From: Imperialibacter roseus
Lineage (GTDB): Bacteria > Bacteroidota > Bacteroidia > Cytophagales > Cyclobacteriaceae
Length of the DNA: 64,000 bases
Assembly: GCF_032999765.1 (NCBI RefSeq)
Contig: NZ_CP136051.1
Coordinates: 4,688,417-4,752,416 of the forward strand
Direction of reading: 5' to 3'
Of the stretch, positions 50,552-58,732 are shown one piece after another. Position 1 is the first letter of the stretch; every line of letters starts with the position of its first letter. A program made the position numbers and the translations under genes. The notes beneath the pieces were generated by a model, which had not been told where the DNA came from, did not search any database, and was given only the letters and a program-made list of their open reading frames with translations.

Positions 50552-51388
50552 TTATTTGGTGAAAAAGTTGAGGATCAAAAAAACGGCGGTAATAGTGGCA
50601 GCCACAGCACTGATGGTTTGGAAGGTAGTGATGCCAGTGCCCAGCTCTCTTACTTTCAGGGGTGCCACATACAATTGGTCACCTGGCTGGATATAATAAA
50701 ACTCAGAGTTAATCAGGTCACGATTCGTCAAGTCTATTTTGTGAATGCGCTGCCCGTCAGGATATTGGCGGATGAGCAAGGCTTCTTTTCTGTTGGCTTG
50801 TATCTGCAGATCACCAGCTGAGGCAATGGCTTCATAAATTGTCAGTCTGTTTTGCAGTACACCATATCGGCCCGGTGCTCTGAACTCACCCAGCGCAGTG
50901 AACCGGATGCCACCCAGTTTCACTGAGATATAAGGATCCTTGATGTATACCTGAGCCGATTCTTCCACCACTTTTCTTACCTCCGCCAGTGTTTTACCAG
51001 CGACGGCAATCCTTCCGATCACGGGCACCTCAATCATGCCGTTGGCGTCTACATTGAAACCGGTAAGGTAGAAAATATCGGATGCATTGTTGATCAATTG
51101 GCCAGCAGCCTGCGTGGCCAATCCACCAACATTGAACATATTGTCGGTAGTACCATCCAGGCTTTTGATTTTTATGTCCAGGTTATCCCCGGGCTGCACC
51201 ACATAGGTTTTATAAGGGAAGTTCAGCAGACTGTCGTTGGGTACTGTAGGCAATTCTTCATTGGCTTCCTGCAAGTACACTACCTTCTTATTGGAGATAC
51301 ATGCGCTAAGGGCTGCGCCGAGTAAAAAAAATAAGATTATATTGAAAAACTGCCCAGTCGAGGACTTCCTGACACCAAATGTTAGCAT
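50552..51388 (-). CDS. wza: Outer-membrane polysaccharide export lipoprotein (Wza-like)
   Basis: A 278-residue lipoprotein; signal ILFFLLGAALSAC with the lipidated Cys near residue 30. YVVQPGDNLDIKIKSLDG starts the polysaccharide-export (PES) domain and GAPGRYGVLQNRLTIYEAIA-type sequence (EFRAPGRYGVLQNRL) the SLBB domain; a C-terminal hydrophobic helix (FQTISAVAATITAVFLILNF) could insert in the outer membrane. First gene of the polysaccharide locus in transcription order, with a promoter-like element upstream. Confidence 0.92.
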   Translation of the reverse strand: MLTFGVRKSSTGQFFNIILFFLLGAALSACISNKKVVYLQEANEELPTVPNDSLLNFPYKTYVVQPGDNLDIKIKSLDGTTDNMFNVGGLATQAAGQLINNASDIFYLTGFNVDANGMIEVPVIGRIAVAGKTLAEVRKVVEESAQVYIKDPYISVKLGGIRFTALGEFRAPGRYGVLQNRLTIYEAIASAGDLQIQANRKEALLIRQYPDGQRIHKIDLTNRDLINSEFYYIQPGDQLYVAPLKVRELGTGITTFQTISAVAATITAVFLILNFFTK

Positions 51389-51576
51389 TGTACCGGAATG
51401 AATTACATGTTTTTACCGTCTGCAACCAAAAATGAGCTGTCGTTGATCCTTTTGCACCAGTGGCATATAACAAAGGAAGGCCCGTTTCACTCCCAGGTTC
51501 GAAGCTGCAAACTTACAATTAAAATCAAAATTTACCCACTTGACGGCATCATTAGGGGAGTCTACACAAATACTCA

Positions 51577-51605
51577 CAAAGGTATAGTTGGCAATATGCA
51601 TCAAA
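51577..51605 (-). promoter_or_regulatory. Candidate promoter of the polysaccharide locus
   Basis: On the minus strand TTTG (51605-51602), a 17-base spacer, then TACCTTTG (51584-51577), matching the Bacteroidota -33/-7 pattern TTTG and TAnnTTTG. Transcription would start near 51570, giving a leader of about 180 bases before wza. A second -7-like box, TAAGTTTG, is at 51515-51508 without a -33. Confidence 0.6.
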
Positions 51606-51686
51606 TTTCGGCTTAGACGCAACAATGAAAGGCAAAAAAGTGCAAGTTGGTTTGAGAAAAATGCAAAAAAGACTTTCCTTCGGAGG

Positions 51687-51985
51687 AGACAGTCGGATGT
51701 TCAGACGCTCGGATGGTCAGATGTTCGGACAGTCGGATATTCAGAGAGGAGACGGAAGTGAGCAGTGAGCAGTGAGCAGTGAGCAGTGAGCAGTGAGCAG
51801 TGGAAGAACGAAGGTTGTGGGTGAAAGTTGGGAGAAGGAGAAGGAAGTCAGGAGACCGGAGACGGAAGACATTCGGATAGTCGGATATTCAGACGCTCGG
51901 ATGATCGGACAGTCGGATATTCGCACAATAGACACGGTACCTTAACGATCATTTTAGTAGCCACGAAGGCACAAAGGTTGTGATG
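51687..51985. repeat. TCGGA blocks, 7-bp satellites and 'ccacgaaggcac' element upstream of wza
   Basis: TCGGA words at 51687-51747 and 51866-51935; 'ggagaccggagacggaagac' 7-bp units at 51849; then 'acacggtaccttaacgatca' and 'ccacgaaggcacaaagg' (51938-51978), matching 47736-47785. No gene is seen between 51389 and 52626. Confidence 0.78.
51757..51798. repeat. Six perfect copies of a 7-bp tandem repeat (AGTGAGC)
   Basis: Six uninterrupted AGTGAGC units followed by a partial seventh. A perfect short tandem array is prone to slippage in copy number. It lies about 370 bases upstream of wza. Confidence 0.9.
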
Positions 51986-52213
51986 CCACATCTGTCCAGC
52001 ATGTAATTATTGCCCGGGGACACCAATTCGAAACTCCGTTTAGGCATGTAAACCCGGTGTCTGACGGCACTTGTTGGAGTGGCTAGTCTTAGAAGCCCTG
52101 AAAAGGCGAAATATAAAGAGGATGGCGGTGAAGCCCATTCCGTAAGGAAAAGTGAAAAACTGCCTACAGTCTTAAGGTGATTAGTTGTTATGAGCTAGCG
52201 ATCAACGGTCAGC

Positions 52214-52251
52214 CCTCCTTTCAGGGTCCTCTGCGAGAGACCCCAAAAGGA
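52214..52251. repeat. REP-like hairpin
   Basis: CTCCTTTCAGGGTCCTCTGC then GAGAGACCCCAAAAGGAG, a near-perfect stem. A diverged copy lies at 52505-52543 (CCCTTTCAGTATTCTCTTCG then AGAAACCCCAAAAGG). Both lie within 400 bases of the RAYT pseudogene's 3' end. Confidence 0.78.
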
Positions 52252-52384
52252 GTTTTGTTCCATCTGGGAAAGGTGCGTGAAGACACGGCACTGAACCATC
52301 ATTTCGGTGGCCACGAAGACACGAAGGCGCAAAGGTTGGTAACCCGGTGTTTGATGGCACTTGCAGCGTGGTTGGTGGTGCAAG

Positions 52385-52456
52385 CCCCTAAGGGGGGAAC
52401 CCTAAGGGGGGAGCGCCCTAAGCCGGGCACCCTGAGCCGGGCACCCTGAAGGGGCA
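52385..52456. repeat. Five 14-16-bp CCCTAAGGGGGG-type tandem repeats
   Basis: Units 'ccctaaggggggaa', 'ccctaaggggggagcg', 'ccctaagccgggca', 'ccctgagccgggca' and 'ccctgaaggggca' follow one another. Each is self-complementary (CCCT/AGGG). Confidence 0.7.
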
Positions 52457-52626
52457 GAGTAACCACAGGAGGGTGGTGGAGCCGCATCCGGACAAGGTTA
52501 AAACGCCCTTTCAGTATTCTCTTCGAGAAACCCCAAAAGGAGGTGCTTGGAGATAAGGAAAGTGAATACACCTGTATACTAAAAAAAGAAATCCTTCGCT
52601 TTTGAAGGATCGATCACGATTTTCGA

Positions 52627-53135
52627 CTACTCGATGAAAGCTTCTCTGCTTTTAGGAATATTGAGTAATTGGTACGCCATTTCTCTATTACACAATCTCC
52701 CATTTCCGAAGCCAGCATCGTCTCGGTATGATCCAAACTCCCAGTCTTCTATTTTGGCTACAAGCTGAACTCTCAGAGGGCTCTGATGAATATAGTGAAA
52801 GCAAATAAAGGCATAGTCTTTTGCTTCCAGAGCCTTGGCCTTGCTGTTTTGCTGAAAAAGCGAACCCTTTCACTTTGTCCTAAAATTTATTTTCCTGGTA
52901 TACGAACTAAGCATCATTCGCAAGTCCTGCTTATAACGTGACATATCCATGGCCTCTTTAGAGTGAACCATGAGGTGAAAATGATTAGGCATCAAACAAT
53001 AGGGCAGAATATTGAGATGAGGGTTCAAATGCTTTCGAATCTTTACCAGAAACGTAGTGTAATCTTCCCTCCGAAAAAAATACCTTGGGAATTGTTGCCT
53101 CTGTTGTAAATATGGAAGAGCCTGTCCGGTTCCAT
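52627..53135 (-). pseudogene. Degenerate RAYT / IS200-like Y1 transposase
   Basis: From ATG 53135 the minus strand reads MEPDRLFHIYNRGNNSQGIF; after a one-base shift in the T-run near 53080 it continues FRREDYTTFLVKIRKHL, then NILPYCLMPNHFHLMVHS with the HxH metal-binding motif of HUH enzymes, YKQDLRMMLSSYTRKIN, an in-frame TGA near 52873, then KGSLFQQNSKAKALEA, FHYIHQSPLRVQLV and IEDWEFGSYRD to a stop at 52627. This is the full order of REP-associated tyrosine transposases. One frameshift and one stop suggest recent death. REP-like hairpins of the window lie right downstream. Confidence 0.88.
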
Positions 53136-53320
53136 ATGATCAGTTTCGTTTCATACTATGTGGTGCCACCAACAAGTTGTGGGCACCACTGTGCGCCAAA
53201 TGACGACCGTTGTGCCTTCAGCGAAGAACGTAGACACCGGTCAGTTAATCTGCCGCCGCTCTTCACTCGGCCATGCCACCAGCTATCGCTGCCGGGACGA
53301 CACCCCCAATGCGGCACCCG

Positions 53321-54778
53321 CTACTCCACCATCGCCTCAGCCTCTATCTCCACCAAATATTCCCTTCCAACCAAATTGGCCTGTACTAGTGTATTGGCCG
53401 GCTGAATGTCTTTGAAACGCTTGCCGTGAACTCTGGCCACAGCTTCCCAGTCATCAATATTTCTGACAAAGATTCTGGTCCTCACCACCTCTTCCATGGT
53501 TGCCCCCAACGACTGCAAGGCACCTTCTATTTTATCAAGCGCAAAGGTGGCCTGCGCCGCAGGGTCATTTCCACCTATAGCCTTGGCCCCATGAGTAGCA
53601 GTCGTGCCTGAAATCAAGATTCTGTTTCCCTTTTTCACTGCACGGCTAAACCCTGCCAGGTCTTCCCATTCCGTGCCACTCAATGCTTTTATTCTTCCAT
53701 CACCGCCTTCGGTGGTCGGATAGGGAACCGGGATCGCCTCAACATGGTGGCTGAGATCGCCCGACGCTGTTAAAAAAGGTGGTTTTCTGTACTCGTCTCC
53801 ACAATCGCCGGGAATGGGGCTAAACCCTGCGATCACGTTTTCAATAGCTTTCTTGCTGTCGGCATCCAACCGGAAGTCAAACAACCTGAGGTTATCCATC
53901 ACGTGCTCACTTTCTCCCAGTCTGGCGCCCACAATCACCCCGCCAACAGCAGGCTGCTCCAGCATATACCGGGTGGCCACATTGGCCATCGACACATGGT
54001 ACTTCTCAGAGAGCTTCGAAAGCACCTGTAGCAAATCCTGCAGTTTCTTCCAACCTCCAGCCACATCCACAAAGCGCTTGTATTTCATTTGTGACCAGGT
54101 CAAACTTGCCTCCTGCTTGGGCTCGGGCTTACCCAGCCATTTCTCGGTCAGGAAACCGCCGGCCAATGTGCCAAAGGCCAGAATTTTCACCCCATGCTTT
54201 TCACACACGGCAGCCATGTCTCCTTTTGCTCTTTGATCAAGCAGAGAATAAGACACCTGGTTCGATACCACTTTGATACCACTTTCCAGCACCATATTCA
54301 AATGGGCTGCATCGAAGTTCGTTAGGCCAATTTGCTTCAGCAGCCCTTCTTCTCTCAGTTCTTCCAGCCAATACAGACAATCTAGCCAGATTGGGTCAGC
54401 GTAGTTCCAGGCATGAAACTGCATCAGGTCAAGCTGCTCCATATTCATGCGCACAAGCGCTGTGGCCACGGCCTCCCTTACTTCTTTTTTAGTAACATGA
54501 CCTGGTTTTGGCACCCACTTGGTCAGTAGATTTACCGGCCGGTAGTCAGCGTATTTCTTTTTGTAAATTCCCGCAATTATTTCGGCTGAGCCATAGTGAT
54601 CCGCCATATCGAAGGTGACCAGTCCGGCATCGCCGTAGGCTTTCATCGACTTGGCAGCCGCTTCAAGATCCAGCGTTTTGCCGTCTCTTTCCATGTCGGC
54701 TACCTGCCACAACCCCGTAAGTACTCTCGATATCTTAAGGTCAGGTGCCAATTCACAATATTCCACTCTATTACTCAT
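53321..54778 (-). CDS. Aldo/keto reductase fused to a RidA domain
   Basis: A 485-residue two-domain protein. Residues 1-340 are an aldo/keto reductase with the full tetrad: Asp and Tyr in FDMADHYGSAE, Lys in LLTKWVPKPG, His in DLMQFHAWNY. Residues about 365-485 are a RidA/YjgF domain (GNRILISGTTATHG, QATFALDKIEGALQSLGATM, VVRTRIFVRNIDDWE, PANTLVQANLVG), which in other proteins hydrolyses reactive enamines/imines. The fusion suggests removal of a reactive intermediate made in the same pathway. The APC permease gene precedes it by nine bases, so the substrate may be an amino compound. Confidence 0.88.
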   Translation of the reverse strand: MSNRVEYCELAPDLKISRVLTGLWQVADMERDGKTLDLEAAAKSMKAYGDAGLVTFDMADHYGSAEIIAGIYKKKYADYRPVNLLTKWVPKPGHVTKKEVREAVATALVRMNMEQLDLMQFHAWNYADPIWLDCLYWLEELREEGLLKQIGLTNFDAAHLNMVLESGIKVVSNQVSYSLLDQRAKGDMAAVCEKHGVKILAFGTLAGGFLTEKWLGKPEPKQEASLTWSQMKYKRFVDVAGGWKKLQDLLQVLSKLSEKYHVSMANVATRYMLEQPAVGGVIVGARLGESEHVMDNLRLFDFRLDADSKKAIENVIAGFSPIPGDCGDEYRKPPFLTASGDLSHHVEAIPVPYPTTEGGDGRIKALSGTEWEDLAGFSRAVKKGNRILISGTTATHGAKAIGGNDPAAQATFALDKIEGALQSLGATMEEVVRTRIFVRNIDDWEAVARVHGKRFKDIQPANTLVQANLVGREYLVEIEAEAMVE

Positions 54779-54786
54779 AGCTAATC

Positions 54787-56283
54787 TTATTCAGGGGGTA
54801 GTTGCGAAAACCTCTCCGACAGGTTGACGCCCTGTTTGGTTAGTTTTCCTTTTTCACGAAAATAAATCATTGTAGCGACAATCATCACCACTATCCATAT
54901 AAAGGTAGAATGGAAATACCATGCACCCGGACTGCTTGCCAGGTCTTTGACGATATGTACAATGAGCAGGCTGCCCAGCAAAGCAGCGCCTGCCACAGCA
55001 ATGAAAACCTGCTTCCATCGCTCCTTCACCACTACAATGCCCCTTGCAAGTGTTGGGTTTCTTCTCTGCAAAGTGTAAACTGAGACCACCATCAAAAGAA
55101 AGTTAACGAGCATGGAGGTCACCATAATATCTATCCCTAAAAAGAAATCGCTCGCCAGGTGGCATCCCAAGATCCCGATCGAAGCCATAACTCCGCTGAC
55201 GACAATGGCCGTCGCAGGCGTTTTCCGAACGGGGTGTACCCGAGCGACACTCCTGGGGAATATTCCGTCCTCAGCCCAGGCAAACATGAGTCTGGAAACC
55301 GACAAGATCATGGCCGGCAAGTCGTTGATCAGCGCAATGGCAGCGCCAGTCAAAATAAGCACACCCCAAACAGGCGGCAGCACATAGCTCAGCAGGCCAG
55401 GAGCCGAAATGTCTTTTTTCATAGATTCAGCGGCAATGAAATCCCACGGCACGCTATGATAAACAGCCCATGTAAATAGGAGGTAAAACGCACCCACAGT
55501 CAGAATGGCGATCGCAATCGCAATAGGCAGCGACTTGCCTGGATTTTTCGCCTCTCCCCCTGCCTGCGCTATTGAGTCGAACCCGATAAAGCTGGAAAAC
55601 AGCAGGGCCGAGGCTGTCACAAAAATCTTCCAATCGAAAGGCTGACTGGCCGCCTCTGCTATTTGTCTGCCTTCCTTGGCCTGAATGGCGGCAACAAAAT
55701 CGGCTTGGTCATGTGAAAAGCCTACCACAATGACAATAGCGCCAAGGCCAAACATCAAAAACATCAGCGGGATCAGTGTACGCTCGTAAAGTTTAATGCC
55801 CTGAATATTGACAAGAACAAAAATCCAAAGGAAGGCGAATGAAATAGCAAGGCGAACAAACCCCAACTCCAAAATTTCTCCTATTTCTGCCCACCCAAGA
55901 CCAAAAGCAACATCCCTCAGGAAAGGGACGACCACGTAGGACACAACGCCAATGGCCACGGAGAGGCCAAACCATTGGGAAAAGCTTGCAACAAAACCCA
56001 GATATGGATTGAGGGATCTGCTTACATGGACATAGCTGCCACCCGCCCTGGGCATAGCCGAACTAAGTATGGCATAGGCCATGGCTGCAAGAATAGCAGG
56101 CACGGCAGCCACCAAAAAAGCCGGAAGCACATAAGGGCCGATCCCGGGCACATTTCGCTGTATCATGAAAGGCACCACGTTGATGCCCGCCCCCATCATC
56201 GAGCAAATACCAGTAGCTGCAAGGCCCAGAATGCCCATTTGCCTTGTCAGTCCTGTTTTCACTCCACCATCTTTTTTTGCCAT
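54787..56283 (-). CDS. APC-family amino acid permease
   Basis: A 498-residue inner-membrane transporter with about 12 hydrophobic segments. GLAATGICSMMGAGINVVPF near 16-35 is the substrate-binding unwound helix 1 (G-x-G-I motif); SSFIGFDSIAQAGGEAKNPG near 235-254 is the helix 6 region, both diagnostic of APC transporters. It is first in a two-gene operon with the AKR-RidA fusion. Substrate unknown. Confidence 0.9.
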   Translation of the reverse strand: MAKKDGGVKTGLTRQMGILGLAATGICSMMGAGINVVPFMIQRNVPGIGPYVLPAFLVAAVPAILAAMAYAILSSAMPRAGGSYVHVSRSLNPYLGFVASFSQWFGLSVAIGVVSYVVVPFLRDVAFGLGWAEIGEILELGFVRLAISFAFLWIFVLVNIQGIKLYERTLIPLMFLMFGLGAIVIVVGFSHDQADFVAAIQAKEGRQIAEAASQPFDWKIFVTASALLFSSFIGFDSIAQAGGEAKNPGKSLPIAIAIAILTVGAFYLLFTWAVYHSVPWDFIAAESMKKDISAPGLLSYVLPPVWGVLILTGAAIALINDLPAMILSVSRLMFAWAEDGIFPRSVARVHPVRKTPATAIVVSGVMASIGILGCHLASDFFLGIDIMVTSMLVNFLLMVVSVYTLQRRNPTLARGIVVVKERWKQVFIAVAGAALLGSLLIVHIVKDLASSPGAWYFHSTFIWIVVMIVATMIYFREKGKLTKQGVNLSERFSQLPPE

Positions 56284-56522
56284 CTCACATCATTCAAATC
56301 TACCGTCTCCTGAGGATATAGTTAAACCTTTTGACGGTCACCACAAAATCATTTTTGATGATGCACCTTCGATGTTCCCATTTCAGCGAAAAATCTTTTT
56401 CAGAAAGGAAAGTTCTCTGCAACGGTTTGTTAAGAACTTTGCAATCGATTTCTCCGAAAAACACAACCTCTAATGGCCTGATTACGTTGCAATGAAACGA
56501 ATCTTTTATTAAGAAAAAGGGT

Positions 56523-56530
56523 TAAATTTG
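56523..56530 (+). promoter_or_regulatory. -7 box TAAATTTG upstream of mgsA
   Basis: Exact TAnnTTTG match 73 bases before the mgsA ATG, overlapping the palindrome TTTGTACAAA (56527-56536). No good -33 element was found. Confidence 0.4.
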
Positions 56531-56602
56531 TACAAATCATTGAGAAGTTGACACTGCAAGGTGTTTGAACGGAAATTGATTGACTTGAAAGTTGACACAA
56601 CA

Positions 56603-57097
56603 ATGGATACGATAGATAAAAAGAATATAGCGCTTGTTGCGCACGATTATAAAAAGAAAGACCTGATTGAGTGGGCACTCTTTAACAAGGGTGTATTAGC
56701 TGGTCATTCTCTTTTCGCCACCGAGGCTACCGGAAACCTTGTAGAAAAAGAGCTTAACTTGCCTGTGACCAAGGTAAAAAGTGGCTCTATGGGTGGTAAT
56801 CAACAAATAGCCACTAAAATTTCTGAAGGAGAAATAGATATTCTCATCTTTTTCTGGGATCCTTTAGCACAATTGCCAAGCGACCCTGAAGTGAAGGCGT
56901 TGCTGCGAATAGGCATGGCCTGGAACATTCCCGTTGCCTGCAACAGAGCAACAGCTGACTTCCTTGTTTCATCTCCACTGCTAAATTCTTCGTATCAAAA
57001 ACAACAGCCCGACTACAAAGCGCAGGGAAAGGAAAACCTTTCCGAGTCTTTCTTTTCAGACACTGACGAGAACTACGGCCTGCTGTTGACCATTTAG
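56603..57097 (+). CDS. mgsA: Methylglyoxal synthase
   Basis: Converts dihydroxyacetone phosphate to methylglyoxal and phosphate, a glycolytic bypass used when sugar phosphates build up. From ATG 56603 the protein has 164 residues: IALVAHDYKKKDLIEWA at 8-24, KSGSMGGNQQIA for phosphate binding, and FFWDPLAQLPSDPEVKALLR with the catalytic Asp and LRIGMAWNIPVACNRATADF. It is somewhat longer at the C-terminus than E. coli MgsA. It sits just upstream of the xylose genes, where phosphate-sugar stress could arise. Confidence 0.93.
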   Translation: MDTIDKKNIALVAHDYKKKDLIEWALFNKGVLAGHSLFATEATGNLVEKELNLPVTKVKSGSMGGNQQIATKISEGEIDILIFFWDPLAQLPSDPEVKALLRIGMAWNIPVACNRATADFLVSSPLLNSSYQKQQPDYKAQGKENLSESFFSDTDENYGLLLTI

Positions 57098-57198
57098 CAG
57101 CTTACATCACCGAAACTTAATCAAACACCCGATCCGTAAAATGAAATGGATTTGGGATAGGTTTGCTATTTTAGCACACATTTAATCAAATTTGCACC

Positions 57199-58677
57199 AT
57201 GTTATTATTAGGTATAGATATAGGAACTTCTTCCGTCAAAATTTCTGTAGTGGACGCCCAAACGCAAAAATGCATTGCTTCCACTCATTATCCGGAAACG
57301 GAGGCGACGATTTTGTCGCCAGAGCCAGGTTGGGCGGAACAATCCCCCAACATGTGGTGGGAATACACGCAACAGGCCATCACAAAGCTTAACGCTACCA
57401 AAAAATATAACCCCAAAGACATTGGGGCTATTGGCATTGCCTACCAAATGCACGGGCTCGTGATAGTGGACAAAGACCAAAAGGTGCTGCGTGATTCGAT
57501 CATCTGGTGCGACAGCCGGGCTGTGGAAATAGGCGATAAGGCGTTCAAAGCCATAGGCAAAAGTGTAGCCCTTTCCTCTTTGCTCAATTCTCCGGGTAAC
57601 TTCACGGCTTCCAAGCTGGCTTGGGTCAAAGAAAACGAGCCTTTCTTGTACGACAAAACCTACAAGCTCATGCTGCCAGGCGATTTTATTGCCATGAAGT
57701 TTACGGGCGAAATTACCACGTCAGTTTCCTCTCTTTCTGAAGGAATTTTCTGGGACTTTCAAAAGGACGAGCTTTCTGACCCGGTATTCAACTACTTCGG
57801 TTTTTCAAAAAGCCTGGTGCCCGACATCAAGCCTGTGTTCTCGGAGCATGGCACAGTAAGCTACGCCGTTGCCGAACCGTTAGGCTTGAAAGCTGGCATT
57901 CCGGTCACCTACAAGGCGGGAGATCAACCCAATAACGCCCTGTCGCTCAATGTATTTGAGCCGGGCGAAGTGGCAGCGACCGCAGGCACATCCGGCGTGA
58001 TCTATGGTGTAACTGACCAGGTAAGCTACGATCCGCAGTCGAGGGTAAACACCTTTGCCCACGTAAACTACGCCAGTGAGAAAAAGAGGTTGGGCGTGCT
58101 GCTGTGCATCAACGGTACGGGCATAATGAACCGCTGGATAAAATCTGTGGCTGGACAGCACCTCACCTATGAGCAAATGAATGAAGAAGCGGCCAAAGCC
58201 AAGCCAGGCAGCCGGGGCCTCTATGTGATGCCTTTTGGCAACGGCGTGGAACGTATGCTCGAGAATAAACTAATAGGTGCCCACATCCACACCATTGACC
58301 TCAACACTCACGGCCCGCATGAATTATTCCGGGCAGCGCAGGAAGGTATTGCGTTCTCGTTCCGCTACGGACTCGACATTATGAGAGACAATGGCATGAG
58401 CCCGAAGGTGATCAGGGCTGGTTATGCCAACATGTTCCTGAGCGATGTGTTCACAGAGGCATTTGTGAACGTAACAGGCGTGCCTGTAGAACTCTATGAG
58501 GGTGATGGCAGTGTGGGTGCTGCGGTAGGTGCCGGCTTGGGCGCTGGCGTTTACGCCGACCAGAAAGACGCCTTCAGGAACATGAAAAGGCTTCGGGTAG
58601 TGGAGCCTTCAAAAAATACCGACTATGAGCCGCACTATGAAAAGTGGCTTGGAATTCTGAAAAGCCATCTTGGTTAA
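57199..58677 (+). CDS. xylB: Xylulokinase
   Basis: FGGY-family kinase that phosphorylates D-xylulose with ATP. LLLGIDIGTSSVKISVVDAQ at 2-21 is the phosphate-1 loop; AYQMHGLVIVDKD and IIWCDSRAVEIG bind sugar; AGDQPNNALSLNVFEPGEVA and GTSGVIYGV belong to the actin-like ATP site; RAGYANMFLSDVFTEAFVNV and GDGSVGAAVGAGLGAG are the C-terminal FGGY pattern. A terminator follows. A weak TTTG-N21-CAAATTTG element ends five bases before the ATG. Confidence 0.93.
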   Translation: MLLLGIDIGTSSVKISVVDAQTQKCIASTHYPETEATILSPEPGWAEQSPNMWWEYTQQAITKLNATKKYNPKDIGAIGIAYQMHGLVIVDKDQKVLRDSIIWCDSRAVEIGDKAFKAIGKSVALSSLLNSPGNFTASKLAWVKENEPFLYDKTYKLMLPGDFIAMKFTGEITTSVSSLSEGIFWDFQKDELSDPVFNYFGFSKSLVPDIKPVFSEHGTVSYAVAEPLGLKAGIPVTYKAGDQPNNALSLNVFEPGEVAATAGTSGVIYGVTDQVSYDPQSRVNTFAHVNYASEKKRLGVLLCINGTGIMNRWIKSVAGQHLTYEQMNEEAAKAKPGSRGLYVMPFGNGVERMLENKLIGAHIHTIDLNTHGPHELFRAAQEGIAFSFRYGLDIMRDNGMSPKVIRAGYANMFLSDVFTEAFVNVTGVPVELYEGDGSVGAAVGAGLGAGVYADQKDAFRNMKRLRVVEPSKNTDYEPHYEKWLGILKSHLG

Positions 58678-58686
58678 TAGAAAAGT

Positions 58687-58713
58687 GGCTGCTATCGTTA
58701 AACAATAGCAGCC
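58687..58713 (+). terminator. Terminator after xylB
   Basis: GGCTGCTAT (58687-58695) pairs with ATAGCAGCC (58705-58713), then CTTTTAG. It lies ten bases after the xylB stop and before the convergent lipoprotein gene. Confidence 0.82.
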
Positions 58714-58732
58714 CTTTTAGTTATTTGGCCTG

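Noticed and set aside
53085-53415. Plus-strand ORFs of 85-106 codons
   Set aside because: They are antisense to the RAYT pseudogene start and the RidA domain end; the gap 53136-53320 shows no gene signal.
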